A stretch of 64,000 nt of DNA from contig CAWGLW010000006.1 in the NCBI GenBank assembly GCA_963823525.1, positions 558,001-622,000 on the forward strand, in the 5' to 3' direction. Shown piece by piece: positions 22,621 through 31,051 of the stretch (position 1 is its first letter; every line of letters starts with the position of its first letter). This stretch comes from CAWGLW01 sp963823525. GTDB lineage: Bacteria > Pseudomonadota > Gammaproteobacteria > Steroidobacterales > Steroidobacteraceae. The notes under the pieces were generated by a model that was not told the DNA's origin, did not search any database, and was given only the letters and a program-made list of their open reading frames with translations. A program made the position numbers and the translations under genes.

Positions 22621-23358
22621 ATGGAAACAGGGGGCAGACCTTTAAGCGACATTCCGGCGATCAACCGGTTCCTGAGCTATTGCCGGATTCGAACGGTGCC
22701 CCAGAAGACGGTGCTGATCCATGCGGGTGATGTGCCCGATGTCCTTTATTACGTGATCAAGGGATCCGTGGAGGTCCTGATCGAGGACGAGGACGGCAAC
22801 GAAATCGTGCTCGCCTATCTGAACAAGGGCCAGTTCTTCGGTGAAATGGGCTTGTTCAATGAAGAACCACAGCGCAGCGCCTGGGTGCGAACGCGCCAGC
22901 AGTGCGAACTGGCGGAAATGACCTACCCTCGATTCCGGCAGATCGCGGCGGAGAGTCCGACGCTGCTGTTCGAGCTGGCCACCCAACTTGCCAGCCGGCT
23001 GGACCGGACCAATCGCAAGCTCGGCGACCTCGCATTCGTCGACGTCACCGGCCGGGTCGCTCACGCGATCATGGACCTCTGCAATGAACCCGACGCGATG
23101 ACTCACCCGGAAGGTACGCAGATCAAGGTGAGCCGCCAGGAACTCTCCCGGCTGGTTGGCTGTTCACGCGAAATGGCCGGCCGGGTCCTAAAGGTCCTGG
23201 AAGAGCAGGGCTTGCTGACGGCCAAGGGCAAGACGATGGTCGTGTACGGCGTCCGCCCGAAACTCAAAGGCCGTGCCGCCGAAATGTCGACCCGCGACGA
23301 TACGCCGGCGCCGCTGGAGCTGCGCGCGCGCAAGGCTACAACGGCCGACGACGAGTAA
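22621..23358 (+). CDS. crp: Cyclic-AMP receptor protein (CRP/Vfr)
   Basis: 245-aa global regulator. The N-terminal cAMP-binding barrel ends in the phosphate-binding cassette GQFFGEMGLFNEEPQRSAWVR (FGE-L-R-S type, as in true CRP). A dimerisation helix LATQLASRLDRTNRKLGDLAF follows, then the winged HTH with SRQELSRLVGCSREMAGRVLKVLEEQGLL, whose R-E-G-R contacts match E. coli CRP. About 35 extra residues (RAAEMSTRDDTPAPLELRARK...) extend beyond the usual C-terminus. This is closer to Vfr/CRP than to FNR, as no N-terminal cysteine cluster is present. Confidence 0.92.
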   Translation: METGGRPLSDIPAINRFLSYCRIRTVPQKTVLIHAGDVPDVLYYVIKGSVEVLIEDEDGNEIVLAYLNKGQFFGEMGLFNEEPQRSAWVRTRQQCELAEMTYPRFRQIAAESPTLLFELATQLASRLDRTNRKLGDLAFVDVTGRVAHAIMDLCNEPDAMTHPEGTQIKVSRQELSRLVGCSREMAGRVLKVLEEQGLLTAKGKTMVVYGVRPKLKGRAAEMSTRDDTPAPLELRARKATTADDE

Positions 23359-23371
23359 GACTGACTGAGGC

Positions 23372-23398
23372 CGGTGGCCGGAGACCGGCCACCGCTTT
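23372..23398. terminator. Terminator between crp and rpe
   Basis: CGGTGGCCGG, loop AGA, CCGGCCACCG gives a perfect 10-bp stem followed by CTTT on the plus strand. It starts 14 bases after the crp stop and lies just beyond the end of the convergent rpe gene. Confidence 0.7.
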
Positions 23399-24072
23399 CA
23401 GCCCCGCGCTTTGTTCACCTGATCGCGCATCGCCGCGATTGTCCGCGCGTAATCCGTGCGTCCGAAGATTGCCGAACCGGCGACGAACGTGTCGGCGCCG
23501 GCCGCTGCGATGGACCCGATGTTGTCGACTTTTACGCCCCCGTCGACCTGCAGGCGGATCTCCCGGCCGCTGCGATCGATCATCTCGCGAACCCGTGCAA
23601 TTTTCGGCAGTACCGATTCGATGAACGACTGTCCGCCAAAGCCCGGATTCACCGACATCAGCAGCACCATGTCGATTTTCTCGAGGACGTGATCAAGCCA
23701 ATTGAGCGGCGTCGCGGGGTTCAGGACCAGGCCGGGCCGACAGCCTGACTCCCGGATCAATCCGATGGTGCGATCGACGTGGTCGCTGGCTTCCGGGTGA
23801 AAGCTGATCCAGCTCGCACCGGCGCGCGCGAAGTCCGGCACGATACGATCAACCGGCCGGATCATCAGGTGCACGTCAATCGGGGCTTCGATGCCGTGCT
23901 TTCGCAGCGCCTCGCAGACCAGCGGTCCGATGGTCAGATTGGGTACGTAATGGTTGTCCATGACATCGAAATGCACGATATCGGCACCGGCATCGAGGAC
24001 GTTGCGCACTTCCTCGCCGAGCCGGGCGAAGTCCGCGGACAAGATCGAAGGGGCAATCCAGGTTTCTTGCAT
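23398..24072 (-). CDS. rpe: Ribulose-phosphate 3-epimerase
   Basis: 224-aa TIM-barrel epimerase interconverting ribulose 5-phosphate and xylulose 5-phosphate. It has IAPSILSADFARLGEEV at the N-terminus, the metal/catalytic HFDVMDNHYVPNLTIGPLVCEAL and DVHLMIRPVDR, then LLMSVNPGFGGQSFI and the phosphate-binding end VDGGVKVDNIGSIAAAGADTFVAGSAIFG. With rpiA it gives two enzymes of the non-oxidative pentose phosphate pathway in the window, though in separate transcription units. Confidence 0.97.
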   Translation of the reverse strand: MQETWIAPSILSADFARLGEEVRNVLDAGADIVHFDVMDNHYVPNLTIGPLVCEALRKHGIEAPIDVHLMIRPVDRIVPDFARAGASWISFHPEASDHVDRTIGLIRESGCRPGLVLNPATPLNWLDHVLEKIDMVLLMSVNPGFGGQSFIESVLPKIARVREMIDRSGREIRLQVDGGVKVDNIGSIAAAGADTFVAGSAIFGRTDYARTIAAMRDQVNKARG

Positions 24073-24115
24073 GGCAGGCTTCCTTCAAACGCTGCTCATA
24101 CTTTAGCAGGTGCTA

Positions 24116-24910
24116 CTATTTCATGCCCCGGTGCTGTTTGATCAGCTCGTAGGCCTCGAGTATGCGGCGGGTGCGTTCATGCGCCGCCTCCACCATGGAC
24201 TCCGGCAGCCCGTTGGCAACGAGTTTGTCCGGGTGGTTCTGGCTGATCAGCCGGCGATAGGCCAGCGTGACCTCCGGATCGCTGCTTCGGGCATCCACGG
24301 ACAGGACCTGGTAGGCATCGGCCAGCCGGTCGGTCGGCGGCGAGCCGGAGCCACCTGCTCGCTGAGAGGCACCGTGCATGCGAAGCATCGCCTCGAGAGC
24401 GGCGAACTCGATCGATGAGACGCCCAGCGCATAACAGATGCGCCCGAACACGGGGCGACTGGCTGCATTCAAACCATCGCCGCGGATCGCGGCCTCGAGC
24501 TGTATCTGCAGGAACAGTCGCCGCAGGTCGGCACGCCCGTCCATCAGGCGATGCAACTCCACGAGCGTCGCCTCCAGCGGGAAGTCCGCCTGCTTGCCCT
24601 CGTTGAAAAACCGTATGGCAAGATCCACTTCCGCCGGCCCGAGTGAAAATCGCCGCATCGCGTCGCGCGCAGCATCGATTTCGCTTTCGGTCACACGGCC
24701 GTCGGACTTCGCCACGTGCCCCATCAGCTGAAAAGTGGCTCTGAAGAAGGCGCGCTGCAGATCCTGCGAGCTGCCACTGACCCGCGGGCGTCCGGATGCC
24801 GCGCGCCGATCGAACTGATGGCCGATCAGGAAACCGACCAGCGCGCCCAGCAGTCCGCGCCCGACGATCGCCCCGAGCACCGCACCAATGATCTTTCCGT
24901 ACCAGCCCAT
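24116..24910 (-). CDS. djlA: Co-chaperone DjlA (membrane-anchored DnaJ-like)
   Basis: 264-aa type III J-domain protein. A single N-terminal transmembrane segment rich in glycine (YGKIIGAVLGAIVGRGLLGALVGFLIGHQFD) is followed by a TerB-like helical domain (FRATFQLMGHVAKSDGRVTESEI) and a C-terminal J domain with YRRLISQNHPDKLVANG, including the HPD tripeptide. It stimulates DnaK at the inner membrane. The start MGWYGK at 24910 is chosen; the frame is open for 58 more codons upstream, but these overlap the purC leader and are not family-like. Confidence 0.93.
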   Translation of the reverse strand: MGWYGKIIGAVLGAIVGRGLLGALVGFLIGHQFDRRAASGRPRVSGSSQDLQRAFFRATFQLMGHVAKSDGRVTESEIDAARDAMRRFSLGPAEVDLAIRFFNEGKQADFPLEATLVELHRLMDGRADLRRLFLQIQLEAAIRGDGLNAASRPVFGRICYALGVSSIEFAALEAMLRMHGASQRAGGSGSPPTDRLADAYQVLSVDARSSDPEVTLAYRRLISQNHPDKLVANGLPESMVEAAHERTRRILEAYELIKQHRGMK

Positions 24911-25019
24911 AGAACCCTTGACCGTCCGTGAATGCGCCTGCAAGACTCCGCGCGAGCGCCGGCGCGGTATGGTATCAGCCCGTCGCGAGTCCGGCAGTTC
25001 GCAAACCGTGAGACGATCC

Positions 25020-25922
25020 ATGTCGACCAGCACAACCGAATCCCCGCCCATGCACGAATCGAACCTGAGCGGGCTCGAGCGCATTCACCAGGGCAAGGTG
25101 CGCGACGTCTATGCGGTCGACGCAGAACACATGTTGATCGTCACGACCGATCGCCTCAGTGCCTTCGATGTCGTGCTGCCGGACCCGATACCGGGCAAGG
25201 GCCGGGTGCTGACGAGCATTTCGAATTTCTGGTTCGATCGTACACGGTCGATCGTGCCCAACCACCTGACGGACTATCCGCTGGCCCGCGCGGTGCCCGA
25301 CCCCCGCGAGCGGGCACTGATTGCCGATCGAAGCATGGTCGTGCGCCGGCTCAACGCGCTGCCGATCGAAGCGGTCGTACGGGGCTACCTGATCGGGTCC
25401 GGGTGGAAGGATTACCAGGCCACCGGCGAAGTCTGCGGCATCGATCTGCCCGGGAATCTGCGTTTAGCTGAACGCCTGCCCGCGCCAATCTTCACCCCGG
25501 CGACCAAGGCAGCGCTCGGCGAACACGATGAAAACGTCGGTTTCGGGCAGGTCGTTGCGACCATCGGTGAGGACCTCGCCACGCAGATGCGCGACAGGGC
25601 CATTGCGCTTTACCAGCATGCCTGTGCGCATGCGCTCGAGCGAGGCATTATCATCGCCGACACCAAGTTTGAATTCGGCGTCGACGAGTCAGGCGAACTG
25701 ATCCTGATCGATGAAGCGCTGACGCCCGATTCGTCTCGTTTCTGGCCGGTCGATACTTACCGGCCCGGCGAGAGTCCCCCGTCATTTGACAAGCAGTTTG
25801 TCCGTGATTACCTCGAGACACTCGACTGGGACAAGCGCGCACCCGGGCCCCGGCTGCCAGCGGATATCATTCGCCGGACCGCGGAAAAATACCAGGAAGC
25901 GCTGCGCCGACTGACCCGCTGA
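25020..25922 (+). CDS. purC: Phosphoribosylaminoimidazole-succinocarboxamide synthase
   Basis: 300-aa SAICAR synthetase of de novo purine synthesis, joining CAIR and aspartate with ATP. It is the longer subtype with SGLERIHQGKVRDVYAVDAEHMLIVTTDRLSAFDVVLP at the nucleotide site, EAVVRGYLIGSGWKDYQ, and IIADTKFEFGVDESGELILIDEALTPDSSRFWP near the C-terminus. ATG 25020 is preferred, with GAGACGATCC before it; ATG 25050 is possible. It is divergent from djlA and monocistronic. purE and purK lie 3.4 kb downstream. Confidence 0.96.
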   Translation: MSTSTTESPPMHESNLSGLERIHQGKVRDVYAVDAEHMLIVTTDRLSAFDVVLPDPIPGKGRVLTSISNFWFDRTRSIVPNHLTDYPLARAVPDPRERALIADRSMVVRRLNALPIEAVVRGYLIGSGWKDYQATGEVCGIDLPGNLRLAERLPAPIFTPATKAALGEHDENVGFGQVVATIGEDLATQMRDRAIALYQHACAHALERGIIIADTKFEFGVDESGELILIDEALTPDSSRFWPVDTYRPGESPPSFDKQFVRDYLETLDWDKRAPGPRLPADIIRRTAEKYQEALRRLTR

Positions 25923-26030
25923 GCAGGCCTTGCTTGCTCACCGCATCCGGCCTGGACAGTTTGCCTGTATCGTTCGGGCACCCATGTCGGGGCGCCGCCT
26001 GACGCTTCTGGAAATAAGTAAACTGCCCCC

Positions 26031-27344
26031 ATGTTCAAAGGCCTGACCCAGAAGATCGAGCACTGGCTTTTCGATCTGCCGGAGGCCGTCGGCGGGCAAC
26101 CCGCGCGCTGGCTCGCCGTGCCGCTGCGTTATGCGTATGCGCTGCTGCGCGATCTGCTCAAGGGCGACCTCAGCCTGCGTGCCATGAGCCTCGTGTATTC
26201 CTCGCTGTTCGCAATCGTTCCGTTAATTGCCGTTGCCTTCTCCATCCTCAAGGCCTTCGGTTATCACCGCCAGCTCGAGCCGATACTCAACGATTTCCTT
26301 AGCCCGCTGGGCAGCGAGGGCCAGGCGCTGACGACGCAGATCATGGGTTTCGTCGAGAACGTGCAGGGGACGCTGCTCGGCACGATCGGCTTTGCATTCC
26401 TGCTCTACACGGTCCTGTCGATGATCAAGAAGGTCGAAGAAGCCTTGAATTTCACCTGGCACGTCGAACGTCCTCGCAGTATCGGTCGGCGAATGACGGA
26501 GTACCTGATCGTGATGCTGATAGGGCCGGTCGTCGCGGTGCTCGCGATGGCGTCGCTGGCAGCCATCGAAATCGAGGCCGGTGCGGTCGTGGGCAAGCTT
26601 TCCAGACTGGCAGACGCCGACCCCGCTGGCAGCGCGCGCGGCCACTTCGCCCCTTACGTGATGGTCGTGGGCCTGTTCCTGTTCATGTACCTGTACATAC
26701 CGAATACGCGGGTTCGATTCGTGCCGGCCCTGGTGGGCGCCGGCTTCGGCGGCGTGCTGTGGGCAGGCATCGGCGCCCTGTTCACACGCGTGGTTGTCAA
26801 TTCAACGCGGACCCTTGCAGTCTATGCGGGCTTCGCGGTGGTGCTGCTGTTTCTCGTCTGGCTGCATCTGAGCTGGCTTGTCCTGTTGCTCGGCGCACAG
26901 CTTTCGTTCTACGTCCAGCACCCGGAGTACCTGCGTACCGGCCACGCCGAGATCCCGACCACGAGCGTGTTGCGCGAACGGCTGGCGATGTCCGTCATGG
27001 TCCTGATCGGTGAGAGTTTCCTGGAGGGCGGTCCGCGCTGGACCATCAGCGGCCTCTCGGAGCGGCTGGCTATCCAGGCGACGGTACTCAACGAGGTGCT
27101 CGTTACACTCGAACAGCACGGCCTGATCATGGCGGGAGAGGACGACACGGTGGTTCCGGCCCGTGATCTCGGCAGCATTCAGCTCGCGGACATCATGGAC
27201 GCGATCCGGCACGAAGTCCCCGACCCCCGGCGACCCGAACCCACCCCGGTGCCGCTCGCCGATGTGACGGTTGAGAAGGCCGACGCAGCGCTGCGGACGA
27301 GCATGACCGGACGCAGTCTTCGTGAGTTGATCAGCGGCGCATGA
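26031..27344 (+). CDS. YihY/BrkB family inner-membrane protein
   Basis: 437-aa protein of the YihY family, once called RNase BN by mistake. About six membrane segments are seen between residues 50 and 300, with family signatures SLVYSSLFAIVPLIAVAFSILKAFG, WHVERPRSIGRRM and the late YAGFAVVLLFLVWLHLSWLVLLLGAQLSF. A cytoplasmic C-terminal region of about 130 residues contains a winged-helix-like part (ISGLSERLAIQATVLNEVLVTLEQHGLI). Function is unknown in most bacteria. Its end converges on pmbA with a 21-base gap. Confidence 0.88.
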   Translation: MFKGLTQKIEHWLFDLPEAVGGQPARWLAVPLRYAYALLRDLLKGDLSLRAMSLVYSSLFAIVPLIAVAFSILKAFGYHRQLEPILNDFLSPLGSEGQALTTQIMGFVENVQGTLLGTIGFAFLLYTVLSMIKKVEEALNFTWHVERPRSIGRRMTEYLIVMLIGPVVAVLAMASLAAIEIEAGAVVGKLSRLADADPAGSARGHFAPYVMVVGLFLFMYLYIPNTRVRFVPALVGAGFGGVLWAGIGALFTRVVVNSTRTLAVYAGFAVVLLFLVWLHLSWLVLLLGAQLSFYVQHPEYLRTGHAEIPTTSVLRERLAMSVMVLIGESFLEGGPRWTISGLSERLAIQATVLNEVLVTLEQHGLIMAGEDDTVVPARDLGSIQLADIMDAIRHEVPDPRRPEPTPVPLADVTVEKADAALRTSMTGRSLRELISGA

Positions 27345-27365
27345 GCCGCGGCCATTGCCGGGCGA

Positions 27366-28715
27366 TCAATTGCCGGCGACCGTCATCTCCTCGATCAGTA
27401 TAGAACCCGTGCGAATGCCGCCGCGCAGGTCGACATCGTTGCCGACGTCTACAATATGCCCATACATGTCCTTGAGATTGCCAGCCACCGTGATCTCGTG
27501 CACCGGGTAGGCGAGCTGGCCATCCTCGACCCAGAAACCGGTCGCGCCGCGCGAATAATCGCCGGTCACCGGGTTCACGCCCTGCCCCATCATCTCCGTG
27601 ACGAGCAGACCGCGTCCCATCAGCCCGAGCATCGCGTCGAAATCACGCTCGCGACCGTGCACCAGCAGGTTGTAGGTACCTCCGGCGTTACCAGTCGTAC
27701 GCAGGCCCAGCTTGCGCGCCGAATAGCTGCCCAGCACGTATCCCATCAGTTCTCCACCGGAGACCAGTTCCCGATCCCGGGTGGCCACGCCTTCCTGGTC
27801 AAACGGTGCGCTGGCCAGCCCCTTCAGAAGGTGCGGTCGCTCCGAAATCGAGAGCCACCGTGGAAATACGTGCTGGCCCGCGGCCCCGAGCAGGAACGAT
27901 GAACGCCGGTACTGACTGCCGCCACGGATGGCGCCAACGAAGTGGCCGATCAGGCCGCGAGCCACTTCCGGCGCAAAGAGTACCGGCGCACGGGTGGTGC
28001 CGAGTTTGCGGGCACCGAGCCGGCTGAGCGCACGCTCGCCACTTCGTCGGCCGACAGAACGGGCATCCTCGAGATCTCGCCAGTCGCGTTGCGTCGTATA
28101 CCAGTAGTCACGCTCCATGTGGCCGTCATCCACCGCCAGTACCGCGCAACTGATGCTGTGCGCCGTGCCCGGCGAGGCGGCCAGAAAACCATGGGAATTG
28201 CCGTAGGCACGGATCCCACGGTGGGTCGTCACGCTGGCACCGTCTGAATTCGTGATCCGAGGGTCAACTGCACGCGCCGCGGCCTCGCAGTTAATGGCCA
28301 TCTCACAGGCGGCCTCCGGCGTGATGTCCCAGGGGTGCATCAGGTCGAGGTCGCGTATCTCGCGCGCGAGTTCCTCCGGGTCTGCCAGGCCGGCACACGG
28401 GTCTTCCGCAGTGAATTTCGCAATGCTGCAGGCCTTTGCGACAGTCTCGCGCAACGCCCCGGGACCTAAGTCCGCCGTGCTGGCGGAGCCTTTGCGCGTG
28501 CCGAAGTAGACGGTCACGCCCATGGCCCGATCGCGATGGTATTCGATGGTCTCGACTTCACCCATTCGCGCTGTCGCGCTGAACCCGACATCCATCGTAA
28601 TCGCCGCTTCCGCCTGGCTGGCACCCAGCACCTTTGCCTCTTCGAGCGCGAGTTCGACAAGAGCCGGCAGATCGGATCCTTCCGCAGTCAATGCGAGAGA
28701 CTGTTCCATGCTCAT
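27366..28715 (-). CDS. pmbA: Metalloprotease PmbA (TldE)
   Basis: 449-aa partner of TldD. The TldD/TldE heterodimer degrades unfolded peptides and trims ribosomally made peptides such as microcins. TldE lacks the catalytic HExxxH. Family segments here are QAEAAITMDVGFSATARMGEVETIEYHRDRAMGVTVYFGTRKGSAST, YWYTTQRDWRDLEDARSVGRRSGERALSRLGARK, FAPEVARGLIGHFVGAI and the C-terminal GATGFWVEDGQLAYPVHEITVAGNLKDM. The ATG at 28715 has AAGGG 7 bases upstream and is preferred to a GTG two codons earlier. It is divergent from darP, as in E. coli; tldD is 4 kb away. Confidence 0.95.
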   Translation of the reverse strand: MSMEQSLALTAEGSDLPALVELALEEAKVLGASQAEAAITMDVGFSATARMGEVETIEYHRDRAMGVTVYFGTRKGSASTADLGPGALRETVAKACSIAKFTAEDPCAGLADPEELAREIRDLDLMHPWDITPEAACEMAINCEAAARAVDPRITNSDGASVTTHRGIRAYGNSHGFLAASPGTAHSISCAVLAVDDGHMERDYWYTTQRDWRDLEDARSVGRRSGERALSRLGARKLGTTRAPVLFAPEVARGLIGHFVGAIRGGSQYRRSSFLLGAAGQHVFPRWLSISERPHLLKGLASAPFDQEGVATRDRELVSGGELMGYVLGSYSARKLGLRTTGNAGGTYNLLVHGRERDFDAMLGLMGRGLLVTEMMGQGVNPVTGDYSRGATGFWVEDGQLAYPVHEITVAGNLKDMYGHIVDVGNDVDLRGGIRTGSILIEEMTVAGN

Positions 28716-28797
28716 CGTCACGCCCTTGCAGCAAAGGGCATAATTCTACCAGTGCCGGGGCCCGGATCACTGATAGCCGAGGAGCGAGCCAGCGCCG

Positions 28798-29316
28798 ATG
28801 AGCGAGTCATGGGAAATCGACGACGAGCCGCCAAGCAAGAGCGAGCTCAAACGACGCAGCGAGGAACTGCAGAAGCTCGGCGAGCAACTGATCGGGCTGC
28901 CGCAGGCGGAGCTCGATGCACTGCCGCTGGATGAGAAGCTGCGTGACGCCGTGGAAGCCGCCCGTTCGATCAGCAAGCGCGGCGCCCTGCTGAGGCAGCG
29001 GCAGTACATTGGCCGGGTGATGCGGGACATCGACGCGGAGCCGATTCGCGAAGCACTGGCCCGGCGCCGGGAAACTGACCGCAAGCGCGCCCGTCAGGAA
29101 CACGCCGTGGAGCGCTGGCGGGACCGCCTCCTGCTCGATGAGCCGGACGCCTGGACCGAATTGGCCGACCGGATCCCTCCGGCGACCCTCCGCCAGTTGC
29201 GGACCCTCGCGAGGCAAGCCCGCGCAGAGAAGAATGCCGCCAGACCACCGGCCGCTTTTCGCCAGTTGTTTCGTCGGCTGCGCGAAGCGCTGGAGGAAGC
29301 ACAGGAGAGTAACTGA
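28798..29316 (+). CDS. darP: Ribosome-associated protein DarP/YjgA
   Basis: 172-aa DUF615 protein that binds late 50S precursors and aids their maturation. The family pattern is present: PPSKSELKRRSEELQKLGEQLIGLPQAELDALPL, LRDAVEAARSISKRGALLRQRQYIGRVMRDID, and a C-terminal helical, Arg-rich half ending FRRLREALEEAQES. It is adjacent and divergent to pmbA, an arrangement shared with E. coli yjgA-pmbA. Confidence 0.93.
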   Translation: MSESWEIDDEPPSKSELKRRSEELQKLGEQLIGLPQAELDALPLDEKLRDAVEAARSISKRGALLRQRQYIGRVMRDIDAEPIREALARRRETDRKRARQEHAVERWRDRLLLDEPDAWTELADRIPPATLRQLRTLARQARAEKNAARPPAAFRQLFRRLREALEEAQESN

Positions 29317-29339
29317 GAGCACCGGTGTAGAATGCCCTG

Positions 29340-29840
29340 ATGAAACCGCTCGTTGGAATCATCATGGGGTCGACCTCTGACTGGGAGACCCTCAAGCCAG
29401 CCGCCGAAACGCTGGAGAGCCTCGGCATACCGTTTGAGGTCCGCGTTGTCTCGGCGCACCGCACACCGGACCTGCTGTTCGAGTATGCGAGCACCGCGCG
29501 GGATCGGGGCCTGCAGGTGTTAATTGCCGGTGCAGGTGGGGCCGCACACCTGCCGGGCATGACCGCCGCAAAGACGACGCTGCCGGTGCTCGGTGTGCCG
29601 GTGAAGTCAAAGACACTGAACGGTCTGGACTCACTTCTGTCGATCGTGCAGATGCCGGCAGGGGTTCCGGTCGCGACACTGGCCATTGGCGCCGCGGGTG
29701 CGACCAACGCCGCACTGCTGGCCGCTTCGATCCTGGGCAGCCACGACGAGCGTATTCTCACGGCACTGGAGGCCTTCCGAGCGGCGCAGACTGAAAAGGT
29801 GCTCGCGCAACCGGATCCGCGCCAGCCACCACTGAAATGA
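29340..29840 (+). CDS. purE: 5-(carboxyamino)imidazole ribonucleotide mutase
   Basis: 166-aa class I PurE that rearranges N5-CAIR to CAIR. It contains GIIMGSTSDWETLKPAAETL, VVSAHRTPDLLFEYA with the catalytic histidine, IAGAGGAAHLPGM, GVPVKSKTLNGLDSLLSIVQMPAGVPVATLAIG and NAALLAASIL. It overlaps purK by ATGA, the usual purEK operon. Confidence 0.97.
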   Translation: MKPLVGIIMGSTSDWETLKPAAETLESLGIPFEVRVVSAHRTPDLLFEYASTARDRGLQVLIAGAGGAAHLPGMTAAKTTLPVLGVPVKSKTLNGLDSLLSIVQMPAGVPVATLAIGAAGATNAALLAASILGSHDERILTALEAFRAAQTEKVLAQPDPRQPPLK

Positions 29841-30922
29841 AGATCGGCATCATCGGTGCCGGCCAGCTGGGGCGCATGCTGGCACTGGCAGGCTACCCGC
29901 TCGCGCTGCGATTCCGCTTTCTCGATCCCGGGATCGATACGCCGGGGGGTCAGGTCGCCGCCATCGTGCCCGGTGAATTCGACGATCCCGCGAGCCTGCG
30001 CCGACTGGCCCGCGAGGTCGATCTGATTACCTACGAATTTGAAAACGTACCGGTCGAGGCGCTGCAGCGTGTCGCGAAAACGCGGCCCTGCCTGCCGCCG
30101 GCAGATGCCCTGCGTGTTTCCCAGGATCGACTGCTGGAGAAGGAATTGTTCCAGCGTCTGGGCATACCCACCCCCGACTTCCGGGCGATAGACACCCGGG
30201 CCGAACTGGAGCGGGCGGTCGAAGTACTGGGACTGCCGGCCGTACTGAAGACTCGCCGGCTGGGTTACGACGGGCGTGGCCAGGTCTGCCTGCGCAGGCG
30301 CTCGCAGGTCGACGCGGCGTGGCAGGCGCTCGGCAGTGTGCCACTGATACTCGAGAAGTTCATCGCATTCGACAGCGAGGTCTCGATCATCGGCGCCCGG
30401 AGCACGCGCGGCGAAACACGAAGCTACCCGCTGTCGGGCAATACGCACCGGGATGGGATTCTCAGGGTCACCAAAGCGCCTTTGCGCCGCCCGGCACAGC
30501 AGCGATGCGCCGAGCAGTGCCTGGGCCGGCTGCTCGATTTCTTCGACTACGCGGGCGTGCTGACCGTTGAATTCTTTGTCCAGCGTGGGCGACTGATTGC
30601 GAACGAAATGGCACCGCGCGTCCATAACTCCGGCCACTGGACGATCGAGGGCGCAATGACCTCTCAGTTCGAGAATCACCTGCGTGCGATCGCGGGCCTG
30701 CCACTCGGCGAGACCCGCGCGGTGGGACATTCGGCCATGGTCAACCTGATCGGCGCGATGCCGCGCCCGGACCGCGTGCTGGCGCTCCCGGGAGTTCATC
30801 TGCATGACTACGGCAAACAGCCTCGACCGGGGCGCAAGCTCGGGCATTGCACCGTGGTCGCCGATTCGCCGGTCGAACGTGAAGCAGTCCTGCGCAGGCT
30901 GGAACGACAGCTGCCGCGGTAG
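29837..30922 (+). CDS. purK: 5-(carboxyamino)imidazole ribonucleotide synthase
   Basis: 361-aa ATP-grasp enzyme that carboxylates AIR to N5-CAIR. It begins KIGIIGAGQLGRMLALAGYPL, continues with TYEFENVPVEAL, PAVLKTRRLGYDGRGQ (ATP-grasp loop) and ILEKFIAFDSEVSIIGARS, then NEMAPRVHNSGHWTIEGAMTSQFENHLRAIAGLPLG. It is coupled to purE by a 4-base overlap. A long open frame on the opposite strand is a coding shadow. Confidence 0.97.
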   Translation: MKIGIIGAGQLGRMLALAGYPLALRFRFLDPGIDTPGGQVAAIVPGEFDDPASLRRLAREVDLITYEFENVPVEALQRVAKTRPCLPPADALRVSQDRLLEKELFQRLGIPTPDFRAIDTRAELERAVEVLGLPAVLKTRRLGYDGRGQVCLRRRSQVDAAWQALGSVPLILEKFIAFDSEVSIIGARSTRGETRSYPLSGNTHRDGILRVTKAPLRRPAQQRCAEQCLGRLLDFFDYAGVLTVEFFVQRGRLIANEMAPRVHNSGHWTIEGAMTSQFENHLRAIAGLPLGETRAVGHSAMVNLIGAMPRPDRVLALPGVHLHDYGKQPRPGRKLGHCTVVADSPVEREAVLRRLERQLPR

Positions 30923-31006
30923 CGGATAGCCGGCGGCACGGCCGCAGTTCACGATTTACGCCCACCGACCAATGACACCGCGGCGATAATGTGACAGAAC
31001 GCATTC

Positions 31007-31034
31007 TTGCAGGCGGGGCAAGGTCTCTTATAGT
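31007..31034 (+). promoter_or_regulatory. Probable sigma-70 promoter of the ExeA-FHA gene
   Basis: TTGCAG and TATAGT are 16 bases apart. The -10 box is followed by a strong GGAGGA ribosome binding site at 31042, which would give a leader of only about 10 bases. Confidence 0.55.
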
Positions 31035-31051
31035 AGGCGTTGGAGGACTGC

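Noticed and set aside
28970..30952. 660-codon open frame on the minus strand
   Set aside because: It lies opposite darP, purE and purK, which are unmistakable on the plus strand. The translation is Arg/Pro/Ala-rich without family features, a high-GC shadow.
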